NCBI GenBank assembly: GCA_023394045.1
Contig: JAEXBN010000037.1
Span: 1 to 46,038 of the forward strand
Origin: Bacillota bacterium
Lineage (GTDB): Bacteria; Bacillota; Clostridia; Tissierellales; Peptoniphilaceae
Direction: 5' to 3'
Length of the DNA: 46,038 bases
The position numbers and the translations under genes are program-made. Below the pieces are notes generated by a model. That model was not told the origin of the DNA. It did not search any database and saw nothing but the letters and a program-made list of their open reading frames with translations. Below, one piece after another: positions 18,287 to 26,751 of this stretch (position 1 is the stretch's first letter; every line of letters begins with the position of its first letter).

Positions 18287-20206
18287 TTGAAGAAGTGGCT
18301 TACCGCCTTGGCTGATGTTGTTTCGAGCGCACCAGCTTTGGGCGCAACGTATACAAAAACGAAGACATCCTTTCGGGTCTGGGCGCCTGATCAGCAGCGA
18401 ATGAAAGTCTGCCTGTATAAGGAGGCGCGGGATCCGAGGGGACGTCTTTATCCCATGAAAAAAGAGGGGGAATACTTTTCTTGCGAGATTTTGGGGGATT
18501 TGGACGGGCTTTACTATACCTATTTTGGCGACGTGTTTGAGGTGACGGATCCCTATAGCGTTGCGTGCAGTATCAATGCCAAACGGAGTGCGATTATCGA
18601 TCTTCGTTCCACGGATCCGCCGGGGTTTGAGCAGGATTCTTTTGAACCCGTTCCATGCGAGCAGGCCATCATCTATGAAGTGCATATCGGAGACTTCAGC
18701 TTTCACCCCTCTTCCGGTGTAAAAGACCGTGGCAAGTTTCTGGCGTTTACCGAAGAAGGAACGGTTTGTCTCGGAGAAAAGACGGGGATTGATCATTTGA
18801 AAGAATTGGGAATTACCCATGTTCATTTGATGCCAGTAGCGGAGAACGCGACGGTCGATGAAACCTCTTCCCGTTTTGGATCCGAAGATAATTACAATTG
18901 GGGATATGATCCGGAATTATATAATGTTCCGGAGGGAAGCTACTCCACGAGACCCGAAGATCCTAAAAATCGGATTCGTGAATTCAAAGAACTGATTCTT
19001 TCCTTGCATCAGGCGGGGATTGGGGTGGTTCTCGATGTGGTCTACAATCATACCTATAAAACGGTGGACTCGAACTTTAATTTCTTGGCTCCGGGGCTCT
19101 ATTATCGTAAAAATGGCAGCGCATTTTCCAATGGTTCGGGTGTGGGAAATGAAGTGGCTTCGGAACATCCGGTGGTACGGCAGTTTATTCTCGATTCATT
19201 GCTCTATTGGCAGCGTGAATATCATGTCGACGGGTTTCGCTTTGATCTGATGGCGCTGATGGATCGTGAGACCGTCCGCGAAGCAGTGCATCATCTGAGA
19301 AAAGAGAAACCTCATGTTCTCATTTATGGGGAACCATGGACGGGTGGACCATCTGCCTTGGCGCCTCATCTTCAGACCCTATGGACAACGCAGAATGCGC
19401 TCGGCTTTGGTCTGTTTAACGCCAGATATCGCGATGCGCTTCGTGGAGATAATAATGGGGAAGGGCGCGGATTTGTGCAAGGCAATACGGATTGCAGAAT
19501 GGATGTGGAGACCGGTTTGTTGGGGTCCATTGAATATTTTCAGATGCGAAATGGCGGAGCCCGTGATCCGGTCGATACGATCAACTATTTTAATGCGCAT
19601 GACAACCTCATTTTGGAGGACAAGCTGACTCGCTCCATGGGGACGGAAGCTGATCATGATGCGATGACACGGCTGGCGTTCGGCTTGCTTTTGACCTCAC
19701 AGGGGATTCCTTTTTTTCATGCAGGCAATGAGTTTCGCCGGGATAAAAAGGGCGATGCGAATTCGTACTGTTCGGGCTATGCGATCAATGGAATGGATTG
19801 GCGCTTAAAACATGAACATCGCGATTTGTTCCGCTATGTGAAAGACCTCATTGCCTTTCGGCGTTCGACGGATGTTTTTTCTCTTCGCTCCAGAGAGGAG
19901 GTGCTTGAGCGCGTCAAGCTTCTTTCGCCGCCGGATCCTCATTTGGTGGCCTGCGCCTACCAGTTGGATGTTTCGGATCCGAACAGATATTATGTGTGTT
20001 TTTATTATAATGGTCTAGTGGAACAGAAGGTGGATGGCACCTTCTTGTTTGAGGCATTCGATGCCCAGGAACTTGAGGCGCAGCGCGTTTTTGACTGGAG
20101 GGGCGCGTTGGCACATAATAAAACGAAAGTTTTGAAAGAGGAGCGGTTTCAATATCCCGTACAGCCTTTATCTATGGTGATTTTGGACATCAACGTTTTG
20201 AGATAA
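18287..20206 (+). CDS. pulA: Type I pullulanase (GH13 debranching enzyme)
   Basis: It hydrolyses alpha-1,6 branches in pullulan, limit dextrin or glycogen. The signature YNWGYDP of type I pullulanases is at 18893-18913. GH13 conserved regions follow: DVVYNHT, GFRFDLMALMD with the nucleophile Asp, YGEPW with the acid Glu, and NAHDN with the third carboxylate. An N-terminal CBM48-like domain (FRVWAPDQQRMKVCLY) precedes the barrel. There is no signal peptide, so it acts in the cytoplasm on stored glycogen. The only plausible start is TTG at 18287 with AGGAAGAGGA before it; the frame is closed upstream and the next ATG is inside the CBM48. Length is 639 residues. Confidence 0.9.
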   Translation: MKKWLTALADVVSSAPALGATYTKTKTSFRVWAPDQQRMKVCLYKEARDPRGRLYPMKKEGEYFSCEILGDLDGLYYTYFGDVFEVTDPYSVACSINAKRSAIIDLRSTDPPGFEQDSFEPVPCEQAIIYEVHIGDFSFHPSSGVKDRGKFLAFTEEGTVCLGEKTGIDHLKELGITHVHLMPVAENATVDETSSRFGSEDNYNWGYDPELYNVPEGSYSTRPEDPKNRIREFKELILSLHQAGIGVVLDVVYNHTYKTVDSNFNFLAPGLYYRKNGSAFSNGSGVGNEVASEHPVVRQFILDSLLYWQREYHVDGFRFDLMALMDRETVREAVHHLRKEKPHVLIYGEPWTGGPSALAPHLQTLWTTQNALGFGLFNARYRDALRGDNNGEGRGFVQGNTDCRMDVETGLLGSIEYFQMRNGGARDPVDTINYFNAHDNLILEDKLTRSMGTEADHDAMTRLAFGLLLTSQGIPFFHAGNEFRRDKKGDANSYCSGYAINGMDWRLKHEHRDLFRYVKDLIAFRRSTDVFSLRSREEVLERVKLLSPPDPHLVACAYQLDVSDPNRYYVCFYYNGLVEQKVDGTFLFEAFDAQELEAQRVFDWRGALAHNKTKVLKEERFQYPVQPLSMVILDINVLR

Positions 20207-20242
20207 AGGATTCCGCTTTTAATGAATGAGAATGTTGGTTTA

Positions 20243-20254
20243 CGCCATATGGCG
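20243..20254. promoter_or_regulatory. 12-bp palindrome CGCCATATGGCG before pgcA
   Basis: A perfect self-complementary site centred 40 nt upstream of the pgcA start, itself enclosed by GTTG (20234-20237) and CAAC (20265-20268). It could be an operator or a leader hairpin. Confidence 0.35.
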
Positions 20255-20288
20255 CATCTTGTAGCAACGCAATGAGCAGGAGGAAAAG

Positions 20289-21980
20289 ATGGATTATTAT
20301 AAAGTATATGAAGAGTGGCGTCAAAATCCGACGCTTGATGAGGATCTGCGTCGTGAATTGGAAGCCATCGAGGGGAATCCGGAGGAAATTCAAGATCGCT
20401 TTTATCAGTCGTTGACGTTTGGAACCGCAGGGTTGCGTGGAAAACTCGGCGCAGGAACCAACCGGATGAATGTCGTTACCGTTGCTCGGGCAAGTGAAGG
20501 ATTTGCCCGCATGATTCAATCCGAGGGAGAGGAAGCGAAACAGAAAGGCGTCGTGATCGGCTACGATGTCCGGCACATGTCCTATGAGTTTGCTCATCTG
20601 GCTGCCGAGATTTTTGCGGGGCATGGCATTCGCGTGCACTTTTTCCCGACGATCGAACCGACCCCGGTAGTTTCTTATACGATTCGCCATTTGCATGCCT
20701 TTGCCGGCGTCATGGTCACGGCATCGCATAATCCCAGGGAGTACAACGGCTATAAAGCCTACGGAACCGAGGGCTCTCAGATTCTTGACGATTGGGCGGA
20801 TGCCATTGAACATCTGACCCAGGAAGCAGTCGCCGATGGCGAGATCGGCTGGATGGATTTTGATGCAGGTCTTGCCGAGGGATGGATTTCGATGATTTCT
20901 GATCAGGTGCTGGAGGACTATTACCAAGATGTGCTTTCATTAACCATTCACGAGGACATTGACCCTTCGATTTCGATTGTGTACTCGGCGCTCAATGGAT
21001 GCGGAAACATTCCCATTCAGACGATCCTCAAGCGCAGAGGGTTTCATCAGGTTCATATTGTGGCAGAGGAGGAGCAGCCAGATCCCGATTTTACCACGAC
21101 GGGCTATCCCAATCCGGAACGTCCGGAGGTGTTCCGTCTTGCTGAGCGTGATGGAGCAAAGGTTCAGGCGGAACTGTTGCTGGCTTCGGATCCTGATTCG
21201 GACCGTTTAGCCATTGAAGTGCGCCGTCCTGATGGTTCCTATCAATTTCTGAATGGCAACCATATTGGCGCACTCTTAGTGCATTATATTCTTTCCGAGT
21301 TAAAGGCAAAGGGCGAACTTCCATCGAATGGGGCGGTCATTAAATCGATTGTGACCGGCGATATTGCAAGGAAGATCTGCAAAAAGTATGGGGTGACCTT
21401 GCTTGAGGTTCTGACCGGATTCAAAAATATTGCGGCACCGATGAACGAATGGGATACGACACACGAGCATGAATTTTTGTTCGGCTATGAAGAGAGTATC
21501 GGATACAATCGCGGATCCTTCGTCCGGGATAAGGATGCGGTATCCTCAGCGATGCTATTGGCTGAAGCTGCTGGTTACTACAAGAAGAGCCAAAACAAAA
21601 CACTTCTGGAGGTTCTCCATGATATTTATGAAGAATACGGATATCATGACAATGCGTTAGTTTCGGTGGTGAAAGAGGGCTCCAAGGGACAGGCGCAGAT
21701 TCAGAACATCATGGAGTCCCTACGCACGGAAGGTCTTGGAGATATCGGAGGTCACCAGGTGATTCAGCGCATCGATTATCTGAAAGATGAAACGGGATTA
21801 TCCCGATCGAATGTGCTCAAATTCATCTTTGATGATGAGAGCTGGTGCGCGGTTCGCCCTTCCGGGACAGAGCCGAAGATTAAACTCTATGTCTATGCTG
21901 TGGGGAACACAGAAGAAGAAGCTGCGCAAAAGGTGCAGGAATATTCCGAGAAGATTGCTCACCGGATGAATGCGATTTGA
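20289..21980 (+). CDS. pgcA: Phosphoglucomutase / phosphomannomutase (alpha-D-phosphohexomutase)
   Basis: It interconverts glucose-6-phosphate and glucose-1-phosphate, the substrate of GlgC. The phosphoserine loop TASHNP has Ser146. The metal-binding loop is DPDSDRLA near 305. FGYEESIGY lies near 400, and the phosphate-binding loop RPSGTEPKIK near 525. Early GTAGLRGKLGAGTNRMN is typical of the long (about 560-580 residue) Firmicute PgcA group; this one has 563. It starts with ATG after AGGAGG. Placement after glgCDA-pulA supports a role in routing hexose into glycogen. Phosphomannomutase activity is possible. Confidence 0.93.
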   Translation: MDYYKVYEEWRQNPTLDEDLRRELEAIEGNPEEIQDRFYQSLTFGTAGLRGKLGAGTNRMNVVTVARASEGFARMIQSEGEEAKQKGVVIGYDVRHMSYEFAHLAAEIFAGHGIRVHFFPTIEPTPVVSYTIRHLHAFAGVMVTASHNPREYNGYKAYGTEGSQILDDWADAIEHLTQEAVADGEIGWMDFDAGLAEGWISMISDQVLEDYYQDVLSLTIHEDIDPSISIVYSALNGCGNIPIQTILKRRGFHQVHIVAEEEQPDPDFTTTGYPNPERPEVFRLAERDGAKVQAELLLASDPDSDRLAIEVRRPDGSYQFLNGNHIGALLVHYILSELKAKGELPSNGAVIKSIVTGDIARKICKKYGVTLLEVLTGFKNIAAPMNEWDTTHEHEFLFGYEESIGYNRGSFVRDKDAVSSAMLLAEAAGYYKKSQNKTLLEVLHDIYEEYGYHDNALVSVVKEGSKGQAQIQNIMESLRTEGLGDIGGHQVIQRIDYLKDETGLSRSNVLKFIFDDESWCAVRPSGTEPKIKLYVYAVGNTEEEAAQKVQEYSEKIAHRMNAI

Positions 21981-21998
21981 GCTTATCTCACCCTCTGC

Positions 21999-22037
21999 TT
22001 AAGAAGGCGCTGGTCAAGGAGACCGGCGCTTTCTTAA
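21999..22037 (+). terminator. Hairpin after pgcA
   Basis: A 17-bp stem with G-U pairs (21999-22015 with 22021-22037) and a 5-nt loop follows the pgcA stop. It lacks a distinct T-run, so it may block exonucleases rather than end transcription. Confidence 0.6.
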
Positions 22038-22063
22038 ATACGCCAATCTTAACATTGTCTTCA

Positions 22064-22090
22064 TTGCCTCGGAATGGAGCATGCTATACT
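22064..22090 (+). promoter_or_regulatory. Extended minus-10 promoter for the FHA-ftsW-pbp operon
   Basis: TTGCCT (22064-22069), 15-nt spacer, and TATACT (22085-22090) preceded by TGC, an extended minus-10. The short spacer is compensated by the TGn motif. It lies 20 nt before the FHA gene start. Confidence 0.55.
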
Positions 22091-22110
22091 TACACGGTAA
22101 GGAGGCAAAA

Positions 22111-22623
22111 ATGAACGGTTTTTTTTCAGCGATGGAAGCGCTGTTTTTTACAGATCTGATTGGAAGTATCGATCTATATACCATTCTCTCAACGGTGCTG
22201 AAATTCATCTTTGTTCTGATCGTGCTGATCTTCGTCAGCAGAATTGTCCGGATGATCACGATGGATATTCGAGCAACGGTGCGGAGAAGCCCGAATGAAG
22301 CCGCGTCGTTAAAGCTATTACAAAATCCTCAGTTTCTTGATTTTCCGATCCGCGATGTTTATTTTCTTTCGGACAACACGTCCATCGGGCGCGCAGATGA
22401 TAATACCATTGTGATTAAAGACCGCCAGATGAGTAAGCACCAGGCGCGCATCGTCAAGAACGGAACCCGGTTTTTCATCGATGACTTAAAGGCCACCAAC
22501 CCGACTCGTGTGAATGCGGAAGTGGTGACGCAGCCACGCGAGCTTCACTCTCATGACATTCTCACGCTGGGAGGATTGGAATTTGTGTTCATTCATGGGG
22601 AGACAGATGAAAATGAAGAATAG
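22111..22623 (+). CDS. Membrane-anchored FHA-domain protein
   Basis: A 170-residue protein with an N-terminal hydrophobic segment (about residues 22-45) followed by a cytoplasmic basic stretch and a forkhead-associated domain (about 85-165). The FHA hallmarks are SIGRADDNTI (Gly-Arg), SKHQARI (SxxH) and a final strand. FHA domains bind phosphothreonine peptides. The ATG at 22111 follows AAGGAGG. The gene overlaps the FtsW/RodA-family gene downstream. By analogy with FhaA/FhaB beside rodA-pbpA in Actinobacteria, it may tether a kinase-regulated partner to the wall-synthesis complex; no Ser/Thr kinase is in this window. Confidence 0.85.
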   Translation: MNGFFSAMEALFFTDLIGSIDLYTILSTVLKFIFVLIVLIFVSRIVRMITMDIRATVRRSPNEAASLKLLQNPQFLDFPIRDVYFLSDNTSIGRADDNTIVIKDRQMSKHQARIVKNGTRFFIDDLKATNPTRVNAEVVTQPRELHSHDILTLGGLEFVFIHGETDENEE

Positions 22624-23896
22624 ATGGTTGATGAACAAAAAGGATCAGGATGAAGCTTCGATGCTCGCCTTTTCCAATACCAAATGGCTATTAATTCTCT
22701 TTCAGCTTCTTGCTTTGGTATTAGTCTATATTTATAACATCAAAGAGTTAAATACTCGCGCCATTTTATTCGGCATCGGTCTGTTGTTTGCTTCTTTTTC
22801 ATCCATTACGTTGCTGCGCTTTGTGACGCGCGGAGAACCCTATTTTTTATTGATTGCTAATATGATCTTTACCATCGGCGTATTGATGATCTATCGGATT
22901 GATCCGGCTCTCGGAGAGCGGCAGCTCATGATTTATCTAGGGAGTCTGGCGGCTTTTTTTGCGGTCTATTTTTTTCTTCGGAGAACGTATTCGTTCTGGG
23001 AAGGCCGGACGGTCTTTTATTATGCGTTGACCGTCGGATTATTTCTCATCACCCTGGTGTTTGGTTTAACGCTGGGAGGAGCGCGCAATTGGATCAGCAT
23101 TGCGGGAATTCAAATTCAGCCCTCCGAATTTGCTAAAATTCCCTTCGCCTTCTTTGTGGCATCATGGTTTATGAACTATGAAAAATATACGGCGAAGCCC
23201 TGGGGGATTTACTCGCTGTCCGTCGCGGTTTATTTTCTGATGGGGCTCTTTGTGCTACAGCGGGAATTAGGGACGGCGGCCGTCTTTTTTGCCGTTTTGA
23301 TCGCGACTCAAGTGGCGTTTGAAAAAAGGCGTTATCTGATCGTGATCAATATCATCATGGCTGTTGTCGGGCTGTTTGTTGCTTATCATCTCTTTGGACA
23401 TGTGCGCGTGCGCTTTGATATGTGGCTCAATCCATGGCAGGATTTCAATGATAAGGGCTATCAGATCATCCAGGCGCTGTTCGCGATTGCGGCGGGAGGC
23501 TTCTTTGGAACAGGGATTGGTCTGGGGCACCCGGAACGAATTCCGCTGGGATATTCTGATTTCATCTTTGCTTCCGTCATTGAAGAAATGGGGATGTTCA
23601 TGGGGATCTGTCTCGTGTTGCTCTTCATTCTTCTTTTGTATCGCGGCATTAAAGTGGCCATGCAGCAGGAACGTGATTTTTACGCGGCTCTCGCCGTGGC
23701 GATTAGCGTCATCTTCGCGGTTCAGGCATTGATTATGTTTGGAGGAACGTTGAAAGTGATTCCATTGACCGGAATCACCGTCCCCTTTCTCACCTATGGA
23801 GGGTCCTCTCTGCTTTCCAGCTTTATTTTGCTGGCGGCTTTACAGATTTGTTCGGAACATCTGATATTGAAACGAGGTGGCGATGAAACGAAGTAA
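22607..23896 (+). CDS. FtsW/RodA/SpoVE-family peptidoglycan glycosyltransferase
   Basis: SEDS-family polytopic membrane protein that polymerises lipid II in partnership with a class B PBP. About ten hydrophobic segments are visible. Family motifs are GGARNWI and QPSEFAKIPFAFF near residues 165-190, GYQIIQALFAIAAGG near 285, PERIPLGYSDFIFASVIEE near 310, and the C-terminal PLTGITVPFLTYGGSS. The ATG at 22607 has GGGGAG upstream and overlaps the FHA gene by 17 nt; ATGs at 22613 and 22631 are alternatives. The 3' end overlaps the PBP gene by 14 nt. RodA (elongation) or FtsW (division) cannot be told apart from sequence alone. Confidence 0.9.
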   Translation: MKMKNRWLMNKKDQDEASMLAFSNTKWLLILFQLLALVLVYIYNIKELNTRAILFGIGLLFASFSSITLLRFVTRGEPYFLLIANMIFTIGVLMIYRIDPALGERQLMIYLGSLAAFFAVYFFLRRTYSFWEGRTVFYYALTVGLFLITLVFGLTLGGARNWISIAGIQIQPSEFAKIPFAFFVASWFMNYEKYTAKPWGIYSLSVAVYFLMGLFVLQRELGTAAVFFAVLIATQVAFEKRRYLIVINIIMAVVGLFVAYHLFGHVRVRFDMWLNPWQDFNDKGYQIIQALFAIAAGGFFGTGIGLGHPERIPLGYSDFIFASVIEEMGMFMGICLVLLFILLLYRGIKVAMQQERDFYAALAVAISVIFAVQALIMFGGTLKVIPLTGITVPFLTYGGSSLLSSFILLAALQICSEHLILKRGGDETK

Positions 23897-25280
23897 ACGG
23901 CGTTTGGCTTTGCTGTTGGCGCTGATTCTGATTTTTTTTCTCGGGCTTGTGCTCTATATGGTTTTTTTCCAGTTAAACCAGGCTCCCGATCTTCGGGCAG
24001 ATTCACGAAACATGAGAAATCAGGTCGACGAGAAGCAATTTGGCCGAGGGCGATTTTATGATCGCAATCAGGAAGTTTTAGTGGAACGCGAAAAAAATGA
24101 AGATGGAAGCTATCATCGCTACTTGGTCTATCCGAATATGTATTCCCATCTCATTGGATACAATTCGCCCATTTATGGGAAATCCGGACTGGAAGCGAGT
24201 CTGAATGCGCAACTCCTCAACCTGTCGTCGGATAACGCCATCGCCGCCTTGCGCGGAAGTGTTTTGAACGAAGGAACAGGAAACGATGTGCGCCTCACGA
24301 TTGACAATGCATTGCAATATGATGCGTATACGGCGATGGAAGATCACCTCGGCGCAGCCATCATCTTGGACCCGAGAACCGGAGCCGTCTTGGCGATGGT
24401 TTCGCTGCCCAGTTTTGATGCCAATACGATTGACGATCATTGGAATGAGCTGATTGAAGATTCATCGGATCGTCTGTTTCCAAGAGCCACGCAGGGACTC
24501 TATACGCCTGGTTCGGTGATGAAGGCGATTACCTCGCTGGCTTTGTTGGAAAACGGATCGCCGCTTTCTTATGAGGATACCGGTCATACTACGATCGATG
24601 GCGCTTCTTATGAAAACTATGACGGCGTTGCTTACGGCTCCATCGGTCTTCAAGAGGCGCTGGTGCATTCCTCTAATGTTTATTTTATTGATAAATCAAA
24701 GGATGTGTCGCCTCAGGTTCTAAGACAGGCAGCAGAAGAGCTGGGTTTTAATGAAGAACTTCCGTTTGATTTGCCCACATCGCAATCCAGAGCAGATTAT
24801 GCAGAGGGAATGGACTTAAATCTTAAAGTATCCGATAGCTTTGGCCAGGGAGATATTTTAGCTTCTCCGTTGCAGATGACGATGGCTTTTTCCGCAATCG
24901 CCAATGGTGGAAACTATCTGCGCCCGTATGTGATTCAGGATATTCTGGATCCTTCCGGTCACGTTCGAACCAGCTCGACTCCGCAGGTTCTGAGGACGCT
25001 GGATGCGCAGCGAATGTCGACCATTCGGGACGGACTGATTGCGACGGCGGCGTCGGATGGGCTGTCCGATCAGGTGGGAGTCGCAGCAGGGGGAAAGACT
25101 GGAACGGCGCAAACCACGGATGGATTGACCAACGCGTGGACGATTGGGTTTGCTCCGGCCGATCACCCGCGCGTGATCGTCTGTGTGGTCTTGGAACAGG
25201 ATGGACGCACGGCCGCAGAATCCGCGCTGCCGATCTGTGCCGATCTGCTGCGCTCTGCGCTGGATCGACAAGCGGAATAG
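23883..25280 (+). CDS. Class B penicillin-binding protein (transpeptidase)
   Basis: A membrane-anchored D,D-transpeptidase that cross-links peptidoglycan. One N-terminal transmembrane segment (about 10-32) is followed by a short non-penicillin-binding region and the transpeptidase domain. The SxxK motif is in PGSVMK near residue 213, SxN is SSN near 262, and KTG is in GGKTGTAQT near 400. At 465 residues it is short for the class and resembles the actinobacterial PbpA type found next to rodA. The ATG at 23883 is preferred over a GTG at 23877, with GAGGTGG upstream. The stop lies one base from the convergent trkH stop. Confidence 0.9.
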   Translation: MKRSKRRLALLLALILIFFLGLVLYMVFFQLNQAPDLRADSRNMRNQVDEKQFGRGRFYDRNQEVLVEREKNEDGSYHRYLVYPNMYSHLIGYNSPIYGKSGLEASLNAQLLNLSSDNAIAALRGSVLNEGTGNDVRLTIDNALQYDAYTAMEDHLGAAIILDPRTGAVLAMVSLPSFDANTIDDHWNELIEDSSDRLFPRATQGLYTPGSVMKAITSLALLENGSPLSYEDTGHTTIDGASYENYDGVAYGSIGLQEALVHSSNVYFIDKSKDVSPQVLRQAAEELGFNEELPFDLPTSQSRADYAEGMDLNLKVSDSFGQGDILASPLQMTMAFSAIANGGNYLRPYVIQDILDPSGHVRTSSTPQVLRTLDAQRMSTIRDGLIATAASDGLSDQVGVAAGGKTGTAQTTDGLTNAWTIGFAPADHPRVIVCVVLEQDGRTAAESALPICADLLRSALDRQAE

Positions 25281-25281
25281 A

Positions 25282-26751
25282 TTAAAGTTTTTTCCAAGTT
25301 CTTGGCGTAAAGAGGATCAGGATGGGCCAAATTTCGAGCCGCCCTGCGATCATGCCCAGACTGAGAATGATTTTTGTCCAGGGAAGATAGCCGGCAAAAT
25401 TTCCGGATGGCCCTACGACCAGGCCGATTCCGGGACCGATATTGTTGAATGTCGCAAGCACCGAACTGAGTGCCGTTTCTAAGGTATCTGAATATGGATC
25501 CAGACTCACCACGAGAAGCAAAAAAATGACGATGAAACAATAGATGGCCAGGTAGCCATGCAACAATTTCCTCTTCGACTCGGAAACCACTTCGCCATTA
25601 AAATGCAGAGGCACCACTTGTCTGGGATGGCGTGACTGGATTAGAGTGTGCATGGTGGTTTTTAGAGACAGTGCGACGCGTGAGACCTTGAAGCCGCCCG
25701 CTGTGGAACCGCCGCACCCTCCGACAATCATGGAAAGCATGAGTACCACCCGAGCGAACAGGGGCCATTTGGAAAAATCAACGGTCGCAAATCCTGTGGT
25801 GGACATCAGGGAAATCAATGAAAATGAGGCATCTCGCAGGGTTCGCTCCAAACCGAACCCGCGGATGGCGTAGGGAGCAGCAATGGACAGGTAGATGGCG
25901 ACGATGAACGCAGCGGCAAACCCGATATACCAGCGGAACTCCTCATCATGAAACAGTTCTCGGGCTTTACCAATGAGGACAAAGTAGTAGAGGTTCATAT
26001 TGACACCAAAAACCAGCATGCCGATGGCCAGCACCCATTCAATATAGGCAGAGTGATAGTAGCCGACGGATGCATTGTAGATGCCGAAACCTCCCGTTCC
26101 AGCGGTGCCAAATGCATGACAGAGCGCATCAAACAGAGGCATCCCGCCGAGAAGGAGCAGGAGAACCAAGACGGCAGTCATGGACAGATAGAGGGAGTAG
26201 AGAATGCGAGCCGTATCAGAAAGGCGCGCGACGATTTTTCCAAAGGTGGGACCGGGCATTTCCGCTTTGGCAATCTGAACGGAAGTTCCGGAAGCGCGGG
26301 GGATCAGGGCGAGAAAAAAGACCAAAACCCCCATGCCGCCGATCAGATGGGTCAGAGAACGCCAAAACAGAATGGAATGGCTAAGCGCCTCGACATTGGT
26401 GGAAACGGAGGCGCCTGTGGTCGTTAACCCGGAAGAGATTTCAAAAAAAGCGTCCACGATCGTGGGATATTGTCCGCTCAGGTAGAGAGGCATGCCTCCC
26501 ACGAGGGAAAGGCTGATCCATAAGAGCGCACAAATCACCATCCCATCGCGCGCATACATCGTGATATCCTCCGGTTCTTTTCGGCCTAAAAGAAAATAAA
26601 CGGCGGCAGACCCACCGATGGTCACGAGCCAGGACTGGCAGATCATCCAGGATTCTCTGTAGATCAGTGAGACGACCAAGGGAATCACCAATAGGAGCGC
26701 GAAGATGCCATAGACGCGTCCGCAAATATAACGAATGGCGGATCGGTTCAT
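25282..26751 (-). CDS. trkH: Trk potassium uptake membrane subunit (TrkH/KtrB family)
   Basis: A 489-residue channel-like membrane protein for potassium uptake. Several pairs of hydrophobic helices are visible with four filter-like loops, among them SSGLTTTGAS, HAFGTAGTGGFGIY, SLMSTTGFATV and STFNNIGPG-type (ATFNNIGPGIG) segments carrying the key glycines. The loop RSLTHLIGGMGVLVF matches TrkH. The start ATG overlaps the trkA stop by 4 nt, so the two subunits are co-translated. The gene ends one base from the convergent PBP gene without an obvious terminator. Confidence 0.93.
   Translation of the reverse strand: MNRSAIRYICGRVYGIFALLLVIPLVVSLIYRESWMICQSWLVTIGGSAAVYFLLGRKEPEDITMYARDGMVICALLWISLSLVGGMPLYLSGQYPTIVDAFFEISSGLTTTGASVSTNVEALSHSILFWRSLTHLIGGMGVLVFFLALIPRASGTSVQIAKAEMPGPTFGKIVARLSDTARILYSLYLSMTAVLVLLLLLGGMPLFDALCHAFGTAGTGGFGIYNASVGYYHSAYIEWVLAIGMLVFGVNMNLYYFVLIGKARELFHDEEFRWYIGFAAAFIVAIYLSIAAPYAIRGFGLERTLRDASFSLISLMSTTGFATVDFSKWPLFARVVLMLSMIVGGCGGSTAGGFKVSRVALSLKTTMHTLIQSRHPRQVVPLHFNGEVVSESKRKLLHGYLAIYCFIVIFLLLVVSLDPYSDTLETALSSVLATFNNIGPGIGLVVGPSGNFAGYLPWTKIILSLGMIAGRLEIWPILILFTPRTWKKL

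Noticed and set aside
20190..20927. A 245-residue minus-strand frame across pulA end and pgcA start
   Set aside because: Antisense to two clear genes and no recognisable motif.
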